Shown in pieces: positions 24,918 to 38,476 of a stretch of DNA of 64,000 nucleotides. Position 1 is the stretch's first letter; each line of letters opens with the position of its first letter. Source of the DNA: Parasponia andersonii (Eukaryota; Streptophyta; Magnoliopsida; Rosales; Cannabaceae); NCBI GenBank assembly GCA_002914805.1, contig JXTB01000024.1, positions 384,847 through 448,846 of the forward strand, given 5' to 3'. Made by a program: the position numbers and the translations under genes. The notes below the pieces were generated by a model, which was not told the origin of the DNA, made no database searches, and worked only from the letters and a program-made list of their open reading frames with translations.

Positions 24918-26222
24918 ATCATGTAGTGTCATCTTTAGCTCATAATATTTAACTTATGAGACATACGAGATATGTATGACTCGTATAATTAGATTATGCT
25001 AAGTACAACCCATGTTTATAATGAGTTATACTGGCCCTATTGATAATTCTAATTATGAATATAGTAACTATATGTCACTAATATTGTGACATTATTAAAA
25101 TGGTGATTTTAAAAAGTGGTCCTAAAAGTTTGATTTTTGCACAAATTACTCTTAGTTAGGTCCATTTGGCCGCTATTCAGTTATCACCATCGAAACCCAT
25201 TCGCCAAGACCCAGACCAGTTAACAAGTAATACTCCAGGTCTTTAAACCCACAAGTCAATGCGATTGCGCAATCAGTCAAGCCGAAGCACGTACCATTTT
25301 ATTGGCTTCGTTTTATTTTTTTTTTTAAAGAAACATAATTTTGGGTATAAAGTGGAAAATACTTATTTGGAAGATTTTTTCTGTGAAAGAAGAAAACAAT
25401 TTCTAAGTAACGTAACATCTATTCCAAAACAAAAATCAGAGATAGGTTCAATATTGTAAATGAGTTTTTAATATGTGATGGGAAAAAAATAATGCATTCA
25501 AAGTTATTAGTCGAAAAGGGAAAAATATAATTAAAAAAAGGATTGGATCAAATGTATATTTGCAAATAACCACAAGTAATAAGCTTACTTTAATGTGCAT
25601 GAGCACTTTCGAGTGCATGTCACGTGTTGGAGTCTAAAAGTTTCAATAATCTAATATGACCATTATCATCATATTCTAAACAACTTATTCTAAGTTAATT
25701 AAACTGCTATTTTTATCAAGTGAAAATCCAAATCAGGATGATTTAAAACTTTCATTAGTAGACTTCAATTTTATATTGAAGGCGAAATAGAGTTATCCCA
25801 ATAAAAAAGTGAATACTCTAATAATTAAAAATAAGAAAATCACAAGTGAGTATTCTGGAGCCACTACAAATATCATTGTGAAATAGTGTTATTTCAAAAT
25901 TTTCATACCTGTTTCGGATATTTATCCAAAGCATCACATGACATAAATATATTTTTCAATAACCTAATAATAGAAAAAAAGAAAAAAGAATTAATAAAAA
26001 CAAAAGGTGAAAAGTTATGCAAAAGGTGAAGCGGCCAAAAAAAAAAAGAGTTTGTGCTGGCAAGTATATGCTGAGAAGATCCCCTTCCGCACCATCAATA
26101 CACCTACAAAAAGGGCACTATAATGCCCAAGTTTATCACCTTTCCAACACTTGAGAAAGCTCAGTTTTCACTCATCTTTCAGTTCATGATTCTTGGCTGA
26201 GTTTCATCTTCAAAGGAAGCCA

Positions 26223-26336
26223 ATGGAATTCGAGGCTGCTGATGGTTGTCGTTTCATGACCACCACCACCACCAAAAGGGTGAACAACGACGACACAAAC
26301 GACAACCAAACGAATTCGTATATTGGAATGGGTTGA
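26223..26336 (+). CDS. Weak candidate: 37-residue open frame
   Basis: The frame begins MEFEAADGCRFMTTTTTKR and ends SYIGMG. It sits in a locally less AT-rich stretch (about 26090-26400) that reads more like a transcript than its surroundings, with a TATA-like 'cactataatgcc' at about 26117-26128. I do not recognise the peptide. It has no visible signal sequence, motif or splice partner, so it may be an untranslated or non-coding transcript, or chance. Confidence 0.15.
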   Translation: MEFEAADGCRFMTTTTTKRVNNDDTNDNQTNSYIGMG

Positions 26337-28033
26337 ACCAAGAGGTTCATTCTTGAAACAAAGTAAGGGCAACTACAAACCTTTGGCAATGTCTATATGA
26401 CTATAATCATAGTTCATGAGAACTTAAAGTTAGTTGTTACATATCCGGTTTATGTCTCTAAGTAGTGAGTAGTACTCTCTCCTTTGTCATTACAATTGTT
26501 TTTTCCTCTTTTTTTTTTTTTTGGCCTTTTATTTTCTTTGTCACAACTAGGCTTTGTAATATCTAGCCAATAGAATATAAGTTTCGTTATTGAGTGTCAA
26601 TTCTTTCCTATTTTCATCTATATGTATGTGTTTATGCATAAATATATGCATTTGATCATGTTCTGGTTAAATAAATGGCATTTGATATTAATGAGATGTG
26701 TGAATACTTATTAAAGGCCTTGAGAAAAGGCACTTGATGAGTAATTAAACACTCACTACTGAATAATTCCGCCGCATGCTCCTAGCACTTGCAGGCCAAG
26801 AGGGGGAATAATACAAAATTGTGAAATAGTGCTCCAATTTGAGGAAATGTCGAATTTGGGATCCTGGTTCCTAGTTTCCAAATTAGGAGCACTGCTTTAT
26901 TTACCTACAACTCTGAGAAGCTGGATTGTTAATGATGATCAAATATTCCTACCATATATACTGCAAGGGGGTGTTTCGCATGCCACAATTAAAAAACAAG
27001 TTTATCATACACTTTTTAGGTTATACTCGAATACAAGTTAGGAAAAAAAAAAATGCAAAAGACCACACAGGCATATTAGAGTATATGCTAAATACTTAAC
27101 AAATGCCTCTTAGCACTATTAAAATAATAGAAAGACTATTTTGTATGTATATAAACATTATTTTCGATATACAAAATATTATCTCCTCCCATTACTTGCT
27201 ATCTTTGTTTTTATTATAAATAATCAAACTATCATCTACCTACTCCTCATAATAGATAGTGTAACACATGTTAAATTTGGCAAAGTTGGATATACGTCTT
27301 CCTTTTCCTCTTTTTTTTATTGTTTTTATTTTTTATTTTTTTACTGCACAAATACTGAAAAATGGCATTGACGTATTATATCAAGGATGCTCTAAAGTCA
27401 TTACGTTACAGGTCTTCTTTCAAGGGAAAAAAAATTACATGCGAAACGCTAATAGAACAGTTATGGATCCAGTTGACCCGTTGTTCCGGTTAAAATGTAA
27501 GATCAACTCATTCAATACTAACAAATCAGATAAAAATTTGCAGTCAATTCTCTTTGATCAGATTCCTCTGCGCGAAACATAGACTTCCAAAATAGAAAGG
27601 GCAACCCCACACTCGAAGACTAACTTAACCACTAATACGGGTGCCAAAATCATTTCTGACCAATGGTTTTAATAACAATTACTGAACATTCAAACTCAGT
27701 TCTCGTGAATGTTTTAAGGGCTAAATACGATTCGGCCCTCTATTTGTAATGCCAAATGATGTTTCTGTGTTATGTGACCTCTGAATTTTGTAAAGTAAAA
27801 AAAACAAACTAGATAACATGAGGCATTGAGCAACTTATCATTGGTATTAATGCAACGATCAAAATCCCAGAACAAAACTCCTCTCTTTAGGTAATGCTGA
27901 TAAAAACTCACATAGTTCTATTCAAAACAACGGATAAATAACAGCAAACATAGACCTACACTGTGCGTTGTCCAGAATTACACCAAAATGCTGACCAAAA
28001 TAATTCACCCTCAATCTTGAACAACATTTGGAA

Positions 28034-29673
<1,640 letters not shown>

Positions 29674-29690
<17 letters not shown>

Positions 29691-29869
29691 ATATTTGGTG
29701 GGAACCGAGGTTAAATTACCACTCCGCCCTTTCTACCTAGATGGGCCTTTGTGCCATTGCACCATAATATTTGTTGGACTTGCTTGATAGGCCCATCTTA
29801 GCCAACAATCGAGGGGCCTTCAAGAGAAATGGACCGAACTATGAGTTTTTTGTTGGGCTTTTTGGCCCA
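29674..29869 (-). promoter_or_regulatory. Ribosomal-protein promoter: telo-box plus four site II motifs
   Basis: AAACCCTA (telo-box) lies at 29674-29681. TGGGCY or its complement lies at 29742-29747, 29790-29795, 29854-29859 and 29864-29869. In plants, site II motifs bound by TCP factors, combined with a telo-box near the transcription start, mark genes of the translation machinery. All are within about 200 bp of the predicted start of RPS15A. Confidence 0.7.
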
Positions 29870-30235
29870 ATCGCTGAATTATGGATCATAGTTTTCAAAA
29901 TGGCCGTTTTTCAAACATTATTAAAAAGAGTTGAATTTTGAAAATCATTTAACAAATAACCGTTTTTGATATTTAGTATATCAAAATATGTTAATTTAAC
30001 TCTTAAGAATTTGGTTTACTATGTCAAAAATTGATTTACTTTATAAAAATAGATTGGCTAAAAAAACGATCATTTATCAAAATAAAATTATAAAACAATC
30101 ATTTATTAAATAAGTGTAAAAAAACAGCTATTTTTTAAACTGAATAATTAAAAAAATGGCTTTTCTTACAAATACACTCTTTTTTGTGTGTCCAAAGTGC
30201 TAAATTAAGAGTGCTTTTTATATATTTTTTTTGAA

Positions 30236-31410
30236 GGCCTATTGGCATCATTCGTCCCATAACTTTAGATTCTTTGGTATATTTGTTCTTGGTATATAAG
30301 TCCCCAAACTTAGCAATTCTTTGTAGCCGTACCCTTATAATTTTATTCCACCTCTTTTTTCGATTTAGTTAAAACAAGTTTGGTAAAGTTCAAGCATTGC
30401 TCAAAATTACAAAAATAAACTAGGAATTGAAAGGGAAAAAATGAAAGACAAAGAAATCTGAGGTAAAAGTCGACACGAGGTCCATAAGTTTTTCAACAAA
30501 AAGAAAGAATGATGAAATGGGACGTTAATGGCAATGAGTCTCAAAGAGCTACAATTGGCGAGGGATGTTAATGGCCACCATGGCGATCGTCGAAAGCTAG
30601 GCAGCAACATTGGTGAAACTGTAGTAGTCAGAATTGGATTATAAGAAGTAGCAAGTTTGCGTAATTAGGAAGATAGATTTGAGCTGGAATCATACTCAAT
30701 CTAGACCCCAATCGTTTCGCACTTAAATGATTGAGATTCATCTTTGGAGGACAGATTAGGCAAGTCGCCATCAAATTCAAATCTTAGATTTGAGGCTTAT
30801 TGGTTTGGGATGTTTCATTTTTTTTTTCCAAATATTTTTTTGGATTTCTTTTTTGATTCACATATTTGTTTAGATCTTTTGTTTTTTTTTTTTTGGATAG
30901 AAAATGAGTTATTTCAATATGTTTTCTACTCTCTTCAATATCGGGTAAGTAAATGATTTCTTTGAATATCTTTTCTATTTCAATTTATTTTCTTTCGTTT
31001 TCTAAATGTTGTATACATGGTAATAAATTTATCTAAAAGAAAATTTGACAAAAAATTACCCTTTTCAAGTATTTTAGTCGTTGTTTACTCTATTTACTAC
31101 TAATACAAAATAACATATGAGTAGCATGTTTTGATTAATAGCAAAACGAGGCGGAATAAGACTCCACGGGTATGGCCATATAACATGTTGTCATTACAGC
31201 GGTAATTATGGCCGACATCGTCATTTTTTAGCCATTGTTCGACGATATTATAACGATAATATATGTTATCGCTATAGTCGACTATTCCGATGACAAAATT
31301 TGTCGTTAGTATAAAAATACTAAGTTTGGGAACTTATATGCCTACAAAAAAGTTGAGGGACTAATATATTAAAGAATCTAAAATTGGGAGACAAATGGTA
31401 CCAATAAGTC
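30236..31410. mobile_element. Non-autonomous inverted-repeat transposon (MULE-like), ~1.17 kb
   Basis: The left end (from 30236: GGCCTATTGGCATCATTCGT, then AACTTTAGATTCTTTGGTAT and TATAAGTCCCCAAACTTAGC) matches the reverse complement of the right end (GACTTATTGGTACCATTTGT, AATTTTAGATTCTTTAATAT, TATAAGTTCCCAAACTTAG) over about 90-100 bp. The interior has no recognisable transposase. I could not confirm a target duplication; the flanks are T-rich on both sides. Long inverted termini suggest a Mutator-like origin, but this is inference. Confidence 0.6.
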
Positions 31411-31849
31411 ATTTTTAATACACATATGTTTAATACTTTAAAAAAGTATATTTTTGTAAACTCAATGATTAAAATTAGAGTTTGACCCGTAAATGGTATA
31501 AATATGTTACAAGTTTTAAATTTGAAAGTTCATGATATAACCAAAATATAAAGTATAAACATAATTATCCCAAAAAATTATGACTAAATGTTAAAAAATT
31601 TATGATACTCTTAAACAATATTATTTTGAAAAAGAGTTCAAAAAATGTCATTTCTGCCCTAATTAGTCTTACTCATGTCCAAATCCCTTAGGTTGACAAT
31701 GATTAAAGTCTAACAATAAATATTAATTCTTTCAATTCTTTTAAAAATGTGTGACTTTTATAAAAATAACATAAAACAATGGTACTATTTTTAGGAGAAA
31801 ATGAGTTCTTTTATTAAAAGGAGTAGATTTTCAACATTATATCATAAAA

Positions 31850-34590
31850 AATACAATGTGGAGTTTCCTCTAACTAACAAGAACTAACAAAAGAGCTCAA
31901 AACCAAATAGGCTAGGATATGAGCAATTCTATTCCTATCTCTTGGAATAAAATTGCAAATTACATTTCGTAACGGACGAAGATTAATAAGGATGTCAAAA
32001 TCATTGGACCATCAATAGATGGCAACTCATTAGAATGGATCGCTAAATCATGTTCTTGGCGTCACTTTCGATCTCGAAAACTTCAAAGATTGTACTAAAG
32101 GACAAAGCCAATAGCTTCTCAAACAACCATACTTTTAGCTATATAAGTACTAAAATGATCAGGGTTTCTAATAGCAGCAATACCTTTAACTTGTGCCAAG
32201 TGATCATGCATGACCACCCCTATACCAATAACACTAGCTTATTTATCAATAGCTACATCAAAGTTAAGTTTCAAAGTCCCCGTGGGAGGAGGATGCTGGA
32301 AATTCTGAAAAATAAATTTTGAAAAATGATTTTACCGAAAACGATTTCTGCAGTTTTATAAACAATTCAAGAACGCAACAGAATAGGTATTTTAAATTTT
32401 TTCTTGAAACTTTATAAAATAAAAACATAGGATCATTGATCTAACATAAATCAATCCATGAATCTTGGTTTAGATAAAACTTGGAAGTGCTTCACAAACA
32501 TTAAGCATTCTCATCTATTCTCTAGAGCCAGTTGAATGATTCGGTATGTGGGCTCCTTTTTGATTCCTAATAAAAAATAAGCGAACAATCCGGAATAAGC
32601 TCTTCTTTCTTTTTGATTGTATATCTATGACTATAGATATCTCTCTCTCGGGGGCCATGAACAAATATGAGATTTCTCCCACAGCAGCTTGGTTCTCTCT
32701 CACTCTCCCCTTTTCTCTCTGTCACATGTTAAGCATAATTATTGTGTATGAGTAATGTGTAGAACTCTTAGAGAGGCTTAGGAGAACTTTTCTCTTAAGT
32801 ATTAGAGAGATGTAAACCATAATAGGCTTATTAGGGTCAACTGACCGTTCAATTAGTATTGGGCTATATGTAAGCTAGACAGAAGACCTTATAGATCTAA
32901 ATAGTCTAAGTTTCAATGGGCCAACTACCCACAATCATAATTAACTCTTAATTATGATTGGGCTTTGTCTATTAATATTAGGGTACTCCACTATAGGTCC
33001 AATATTGTACTCTTAGACTAAATATCATATATTTTCTATGAAACTAATTAACACTTTAATTAACTTGATCCATTTAGTATATACTATACTTGCAGATATA
33101 CCCTCGATGCAATATCACACTAGTGAGGTGAAATTACTGTATTATCCCTCTAATATATATTTACCTTTGAGTTACCATTTTTCATCTGATGGATAATAAC
33201 TAACTACGGTGTGTTTGTAACTATCCATACAAATACAATCAAATTTACAAAGGAAATACCTAGCGCCTGGTTTTTTTTATTATCAAAGTCCTTGAAAAAA
33301 CTCCAAGTGACATTATATGCATGGTGTCTAAATCATGAAGGGAGTTCTCGTTAATTCAAAAATTTTATCTTCTAATATACCAAAGTTCGAACCATATTAT
33401 CGGAACTAGTTCTTTAGTAAGTCAAAAAGATAACACTCATGAAAGTAAGTCAGACAATTATTAGGATTAAGATAATCTTGTAATAGTGTTAGATTAGTGA
33501 GAGATAGAATATTGAGTTATGGTACTTAACCTTAAATTATATTTTCACTTGGTTCAGTTCAATGCACTTATAACTTTCTTATAACGCACTAGTGTCTCTA
33601 TCCGAAGTCAAACATTTTGATGATTTGAGACTCTATTAATTTCGTTGAAATAGACAACACTACATTCTATAGCAAAATAAAGTATTATATTTTTATTTGC
33701 AGAATGTGAACTTTTAATTTAGACATAATGAAATAAAGAATTTAGTCTTCTATATGTGAACACTTTACACGAACAATTATTTATTATCATTATTTGTCAC
33801 AGAAACTTTTAGATGTTTATATAATAGAAAATATAAATATCACATATATATAATTATGATATAATATGGAATTTATTACAACAAATAGATAACACTTAAA
33901 TCTAATAAATGTTGTTTAAAATACCAAATAAAAAAATTACTTTTTAGAACATATTTCCAACAGATAAGGCCAATGAGAAGTAACAGGAGAATGATTGGTT
34001 GAAGAACACTTGGGTTGATTCAAGCTTTTAAACTCTGGAATCTAAATTCCACATCTTCTAGAACACATAAAGTAGAATGGGCCCATTGCTGACGAGTCAC
34101 TCTATTGCGCACTCCCCAAAGAAACCAAACTAGCACATACTAAGTCTCGAGGTCTTGTTTTGAAATTCTTCCCTTCTGCTCGAAGACAAAACTAATAATG
34201 GTATTCCAAGGTCTTAAGTACAACTGATTCCAAAGAATACTCCTCTATCAAATTTCCTCAACAATTGGGTATTCTAGAAGAGTATAAAGAGTTTGTTTAG
34301 CCTGTAAATAACAACATAGCCGAATTCAAGAATAATAGATGCACCGAGAGTGAAGATTGAATGTTGTTGGAATTATATCGTGAAAAGCTCTCCAAATAAA
34401 TATTTTAAAATTGTTGGATATTTTAAGATTCCACAAAAGCTTTTACCATTTAGTGACATTGGAGCAGTCTGAAAAAGAAGTACTACCTCGATGTTTCATA
34501 ATTAATTTGTACATAGACTTAACCAAATAAGTATCTTATTCCTGTAATGCCAGATTAAAACATCTTTTAAGTTCCCATAACTCAAGGGAA
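31850..34590 (-). mobile_element. Decayed LINE 3' end (zinc-binding RT tail and RNase H), split by an insertion
   Basis: On the minus strand, 34590-33963 reads with interruptions as the zinc-binding tail of a plant non-LTR reverse transcriptase (zf-RVT type): DVLIWHYRNK, then WNLKISNNFKIFIWRAFHD, then WFLWGVRNRVTRQQW. After a gap of about 1.66 kb, 32305-31850 reads as the following RNase H-like domain (RVT_3 type): PPPTGTLKLNFDVAID, IGIGVVMHDHLAQVKG, and toward the end the degraded equivalent of a PR-GNRVAHxLA motif. Both parts contain several in-frame stops, so this is dead. The order and orientation match a single LINE 3' end interrupted by a later insertion. Confidence 0.65.
32306..33962 (-). 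mobile_element. Probable solo LTR inserted in the LINE relic
   Basis: On the minus strand the segment begins TGTTGGAAATATGTTCTAAA, a start typical of plant copia-type LTRs, and ends with a CA near 32306. It separates the two halves of the LINE relic exactly. There is no coding content and no second LTR, so a solo LTR (about 1.66 kb) is the simplest reading. I could not find a matching target duplication, so the left boundary is approximate and the family uncertain. Confidence 0.45.
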
Positions 34591-36879
34591 TGTCATGAGT
34601 TAGTGTAGAATAATGATTTTACATCTAAATCATAAGAGCTAAAATAGTAAAATTGAGCTGAAATGAGTCGTAAACAGGTCGAAATGAGCAAAGTTGGACG
34701 AGCTGGTAAAAATAAGGCTGAATTAACTCTTTCTAGAATAATTTCTTTGATGTTCTTAAGAAACAGTATGAAAAATATAGGATTGAAAATAATCTTGTCC
34801 TTGATACTAAAGCATCTATCTTTCACCATAGAGTAATATAGTTATTAGAAGAGAATAAATGGATTTTGGATATAGTTGATCATGCAGAAAATATCAAACT
34901 TATGCTTATGTGGGCTAAAATATGGGCCTAAAACTCATTCACATTCTTTTAAACTTTGAATAAATTGAAAATAAACCAAAATAAGTAAATAAATTACATT
35001 AAAAGCATGTAAATAAAAATATTTAATTTAAATTTATTTAAATTTTAATTGAGAAATATATTTAAAATTATATATAAAATGATTAAATATAGGCCTAATG
35101 TGGACTAGGCTGGCACCATACTTTTTCTTCGGAATATGGGTTGGTTCACAAAGTCCGACTCACATTGACATCTCTAGTATAACCTGAATTTTCGGGTTGC
35201 TGAAGTGGACTTGTTTTTAGGGTTCAAGTAGGGCTAGTTTGTTAGGTGGGTCAGGTGCTCGAGTATTTTGTTCAGTTTTATTTTCAAGCTTTTAATGTGA
35301 GGTTCACCTTTAAAAAATATATTAACTGTGAGATTAGCTCTGTAATTTTATATGATCAAGCGATACTTATTAAAACAAAAAAGAAGTTATTTTAAGTCTA
35401 AACTCCTAAAAAAAAGTAGTAACACACTTAACTCTCTCAAAGAATCTAATATGTTTGGGGATTTTAACTTAGCAGATAGAATTATATATATATATATATT
35501 TATATTTATGGGAGGCAACTGATAGACCTATTTTGTTGGTGCTATATGACCTAGAAAAAAAAAATAGAAGCAAACATGGTACAAAACTCAAAAGATGATG
35601 CATAGAAGAACCACTAGAAGGTTTGAGTTTTCATTAAATTAGATGATTTGAGTGGAAAATTAAAAAATAGGTTAATTACAAATATGATCCCTATAGTTTT
35701 TCATTATTAAAAATTCTACCATGCATCTTGGAAAGTATTAGGATTGCAATATAAAATTTATATAACCCTTCAAATATCTAACTATAGTGAAAAAGTTGTA
35801 ATTTAGGAAATCATATCCTTAGTGTTTTGAAACATAAATTATTTCCAAGCTGATCATAAATTAATAAAAAATTTATTTTATCTTTTGAACTTTTGGTTGT
35901 TTGGTAATGATTTTTTTTAAAATTCACAAATTATTCACAAATAAAAAAATATGTTTCAAAATACTAATGAAGAGTGCATGTTTGCTAATTAATACCTACC
36001 TATTCTCCAACATTAGATACTTTAGGGATGAAATTGAAATTTTATGTTGCAGTTCTAAGCGGTGACTAAAGAAGTGTCATTTCTAAGAATATAGGGTTAA
36101 TTTTTCTTTTCTAAAAGGGATATATTTATAATTGACCGTAAAAATTAATAGTTAATAACACAATAAGTAGGATATAAAAAAATATACTGAGTGCATACAT
36201 AGATACAATATGAGAAAACTATTTAATGCTAAATGCATGATAATGACGGTAAAATTCATTTTCTGTTATTTTATGAACTAATTAACATTAATAAATAATT
36301 TAAGAATCTTTTAAGCAATAAATGCATGATAACAAAAGTAAAATTCATTTTATGCAATTTTATGAACTAATAAACAATTTAAGAATCTTTTAAGTAATAA
36401 ATGGACATTACTATATAAAAAAATAGGTTTTGAGAAGACTAATTTTGGTATATATTTTCAACTGGTATGGCCATTTTTAGTTATAAATTTTGAATTGAGG
36501 ACATGTAATAATAGTTGGGCTTAAAAATGGATATAATATATACCTAAATTCTAAGCAATATTATACCTATAATTTTCTTTTAAAAAAACTGAGTAGAAAC
36601 TAAATTAAATAAGAAAAATAACTAAACTAACCAAACACCCCCAAAAAAAAAAAAAGAAATTTCATTTTAGCAAAGGTAATTGTATTTTACCAATATCAAT
36701 TTTGACCAAATTAACAAAAGAAGTGGAATTTGGCAAAATTTTGTCAATATATAAAGGCAAGCTTTTGTTATTTGGAGCATTTACTCGGAACTCATGGCAT
36801 AACCGCAGTGTATAATCTTCTCTTGAGAGAGGATAATTTTAGGTTGCTCTAGCCTCTAATGCATGCAGGAAATGACAAA

Positions 36880-37350
36880 TCATTTTTCATTTTTAAACGA
36901 CATGCTTTTCTGTTGTTTAGGAGGACATGTTAATTTTACATACGTGCATGTGGTGTCTTTACGACATGTCATTCTTCTCGTAAAGTCTGTTGTTGTATTT
37001 TCGATAACCAACCTTTTTTGTTTTTGTTTTTGTTTTGTTGTTGTTGTTTTTTTTTTTTTTTTTTGGCTGCATAAGTTGGAAAACGACATGCTGATAAGTT
37101 TTCTATTTCTTTAACAATAAACGACAACCGTTTCAATTTAAACACACCATGTAGTACTTCGCCTCGGCATTTATTGTCGTTTACTAATAAACCAAATTCC
37201 TGAAATTATCAGTATTATTTTATTTTATTTTTCCAAAACATACTGATCGATGCCGGTAAAGTTTTATCTTTTCCATTAAAAAGCGACATGCCGTTTGAAT
37301 TTAAAGAAAACCAAGTAATAGTTTGCTTCATAAATTTATTGTCGTTTACT
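36880..37350. repeat. Degenerate ~190 bp direct repeat with AAACGACATGC and TTATTGTCGTTTACT
   Basis: AAACGACATGC or a close variant recurs near 36896, 37080 and 37283. The phrase CGACA..CCGTTT.AATTTAAA is followed by TTATTGTCGTTTACT at about 37122-37190 and again at about 37284-37350. The TGTCGTTTA and TAAACGACA ends are complementary, so nested short inverted-repeat elements are possible. Confidence 0.4.
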
Positions 37351-38370
37351 TGGTACTGTTATGTGTGTGAGTTTTTGTCCAGCAACTACTACACTACATC
37401 AATATTATAAAATGACCATACAATGCAAGGGTCTAGATCAGACTATAGATCTTTAATGTCTTGGGAAAGAGCCAGCCATTTTCTTATTTTTGTCTCTTTC
37501 AGGATATTTTTCTAATCAATCAGTTGTTCAGTGTCGTTGAATCTTCATTGTTATGATAGCAAAATACCAACTGGGAATTTCAACAATTTAAAAAAAAAAA
37601 AAACATGAGTGATATTATTGAAAGTACCAACAGGAATTTCAACTTCAAGAATAAATACAAATACAAAACCTAAGAGACAAAAGTAGTATAATTCATTGCC
37701 TCTAGATATATGTTTCAACTGGGTCAACCATGCAACACAATATATATATATATATATATCCTCTCATTCAACTTTATCTACATATATTCTCATTATTCTT
37801 TTCCCCGTAGCTAATTATTAATACAAGCAAAAAATAAATGGTTTTAATATTTTTTTTTTGTTGCTTTAATTATTTCATTTTTTCAGATTGGAACTTGAAA
37901 AGTAGTATTATTATTTGGTCTTGGATACTAATCAGACTCGCATAAAATCACTATCCATTGTATTTTTTTTTAAATTAATAGAAAAGAAAAGGTATATGCT
38001 GTTGGTAAACTGGTAATGATTTATCGTTTTTTTTAATGACTTTTTTTAGCAATTATTTTACAATATTATATATATAGTCAAACCTCTTCATCTCTTTCTT
38101 CGGCAAATTTAAAGAGAAAATGTCTAGCTCTTATCCGGTATTTTGGTAGTTTTGTGGCATAATAAACTTAAGTCCATCTCACAACTCACAGCTTCTATAT
38201 AGGTGTTCCACATGTCATTATTTTGTGATTTGAAGATTAATGTCTATGTTTACCAGAAGAAAAGACAGGTTGACTTCCAATTTAGTTACAAATTATAATA
38301 TATAATTTTTATACATAGATAAAATATACTTTTAACTATAGAGGTCAAGTAAGAGTTTGATCAAGACACA

Positions 38371-38476
38371 AGATAATAAATAATTACAATGAAGTATAGA
38401 ATAATAACATGTCTAAAGTCTAAAGATAATAAATAATTACAATGGAGTATAGAATAATAACATGTCTAAAGTCTAA
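38371..38476. repeat. 53 bp tandem duplication
   Basis: A unit starting AGATAATAAATAATTACAAT and ending GTCTAA occurs at 38371 and 38424, with a single a/g difference. Confidence 0.9.

Larger units (their letters stand above)
23994..28033. other. Spacer between the LTR element and RPS15A
   Basis: Mostly AT-rich non-coding sequence with two short tandem duplications (24427-24506 and 24867-24917) and one weak small-ORF candidate (26223-26336). The right end, roughly 27780-28033, should be the 3' UTR of the minus-strand RPS15A gene. A compact block at 27718-27790 ('ggcccctctatttgtaatgcc'-like wording) resembles the end of a repetitive element but has no partner that I can find nearby. Confidence 0.55.

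Noticed and set aside
36863-37114. Frames on both strands rich in V/F/C or K/T/Q
   Set aside because: They come from a GTTTTT/TTG-rich low-complexity run, and each strand reads it as homopolymeric residues.
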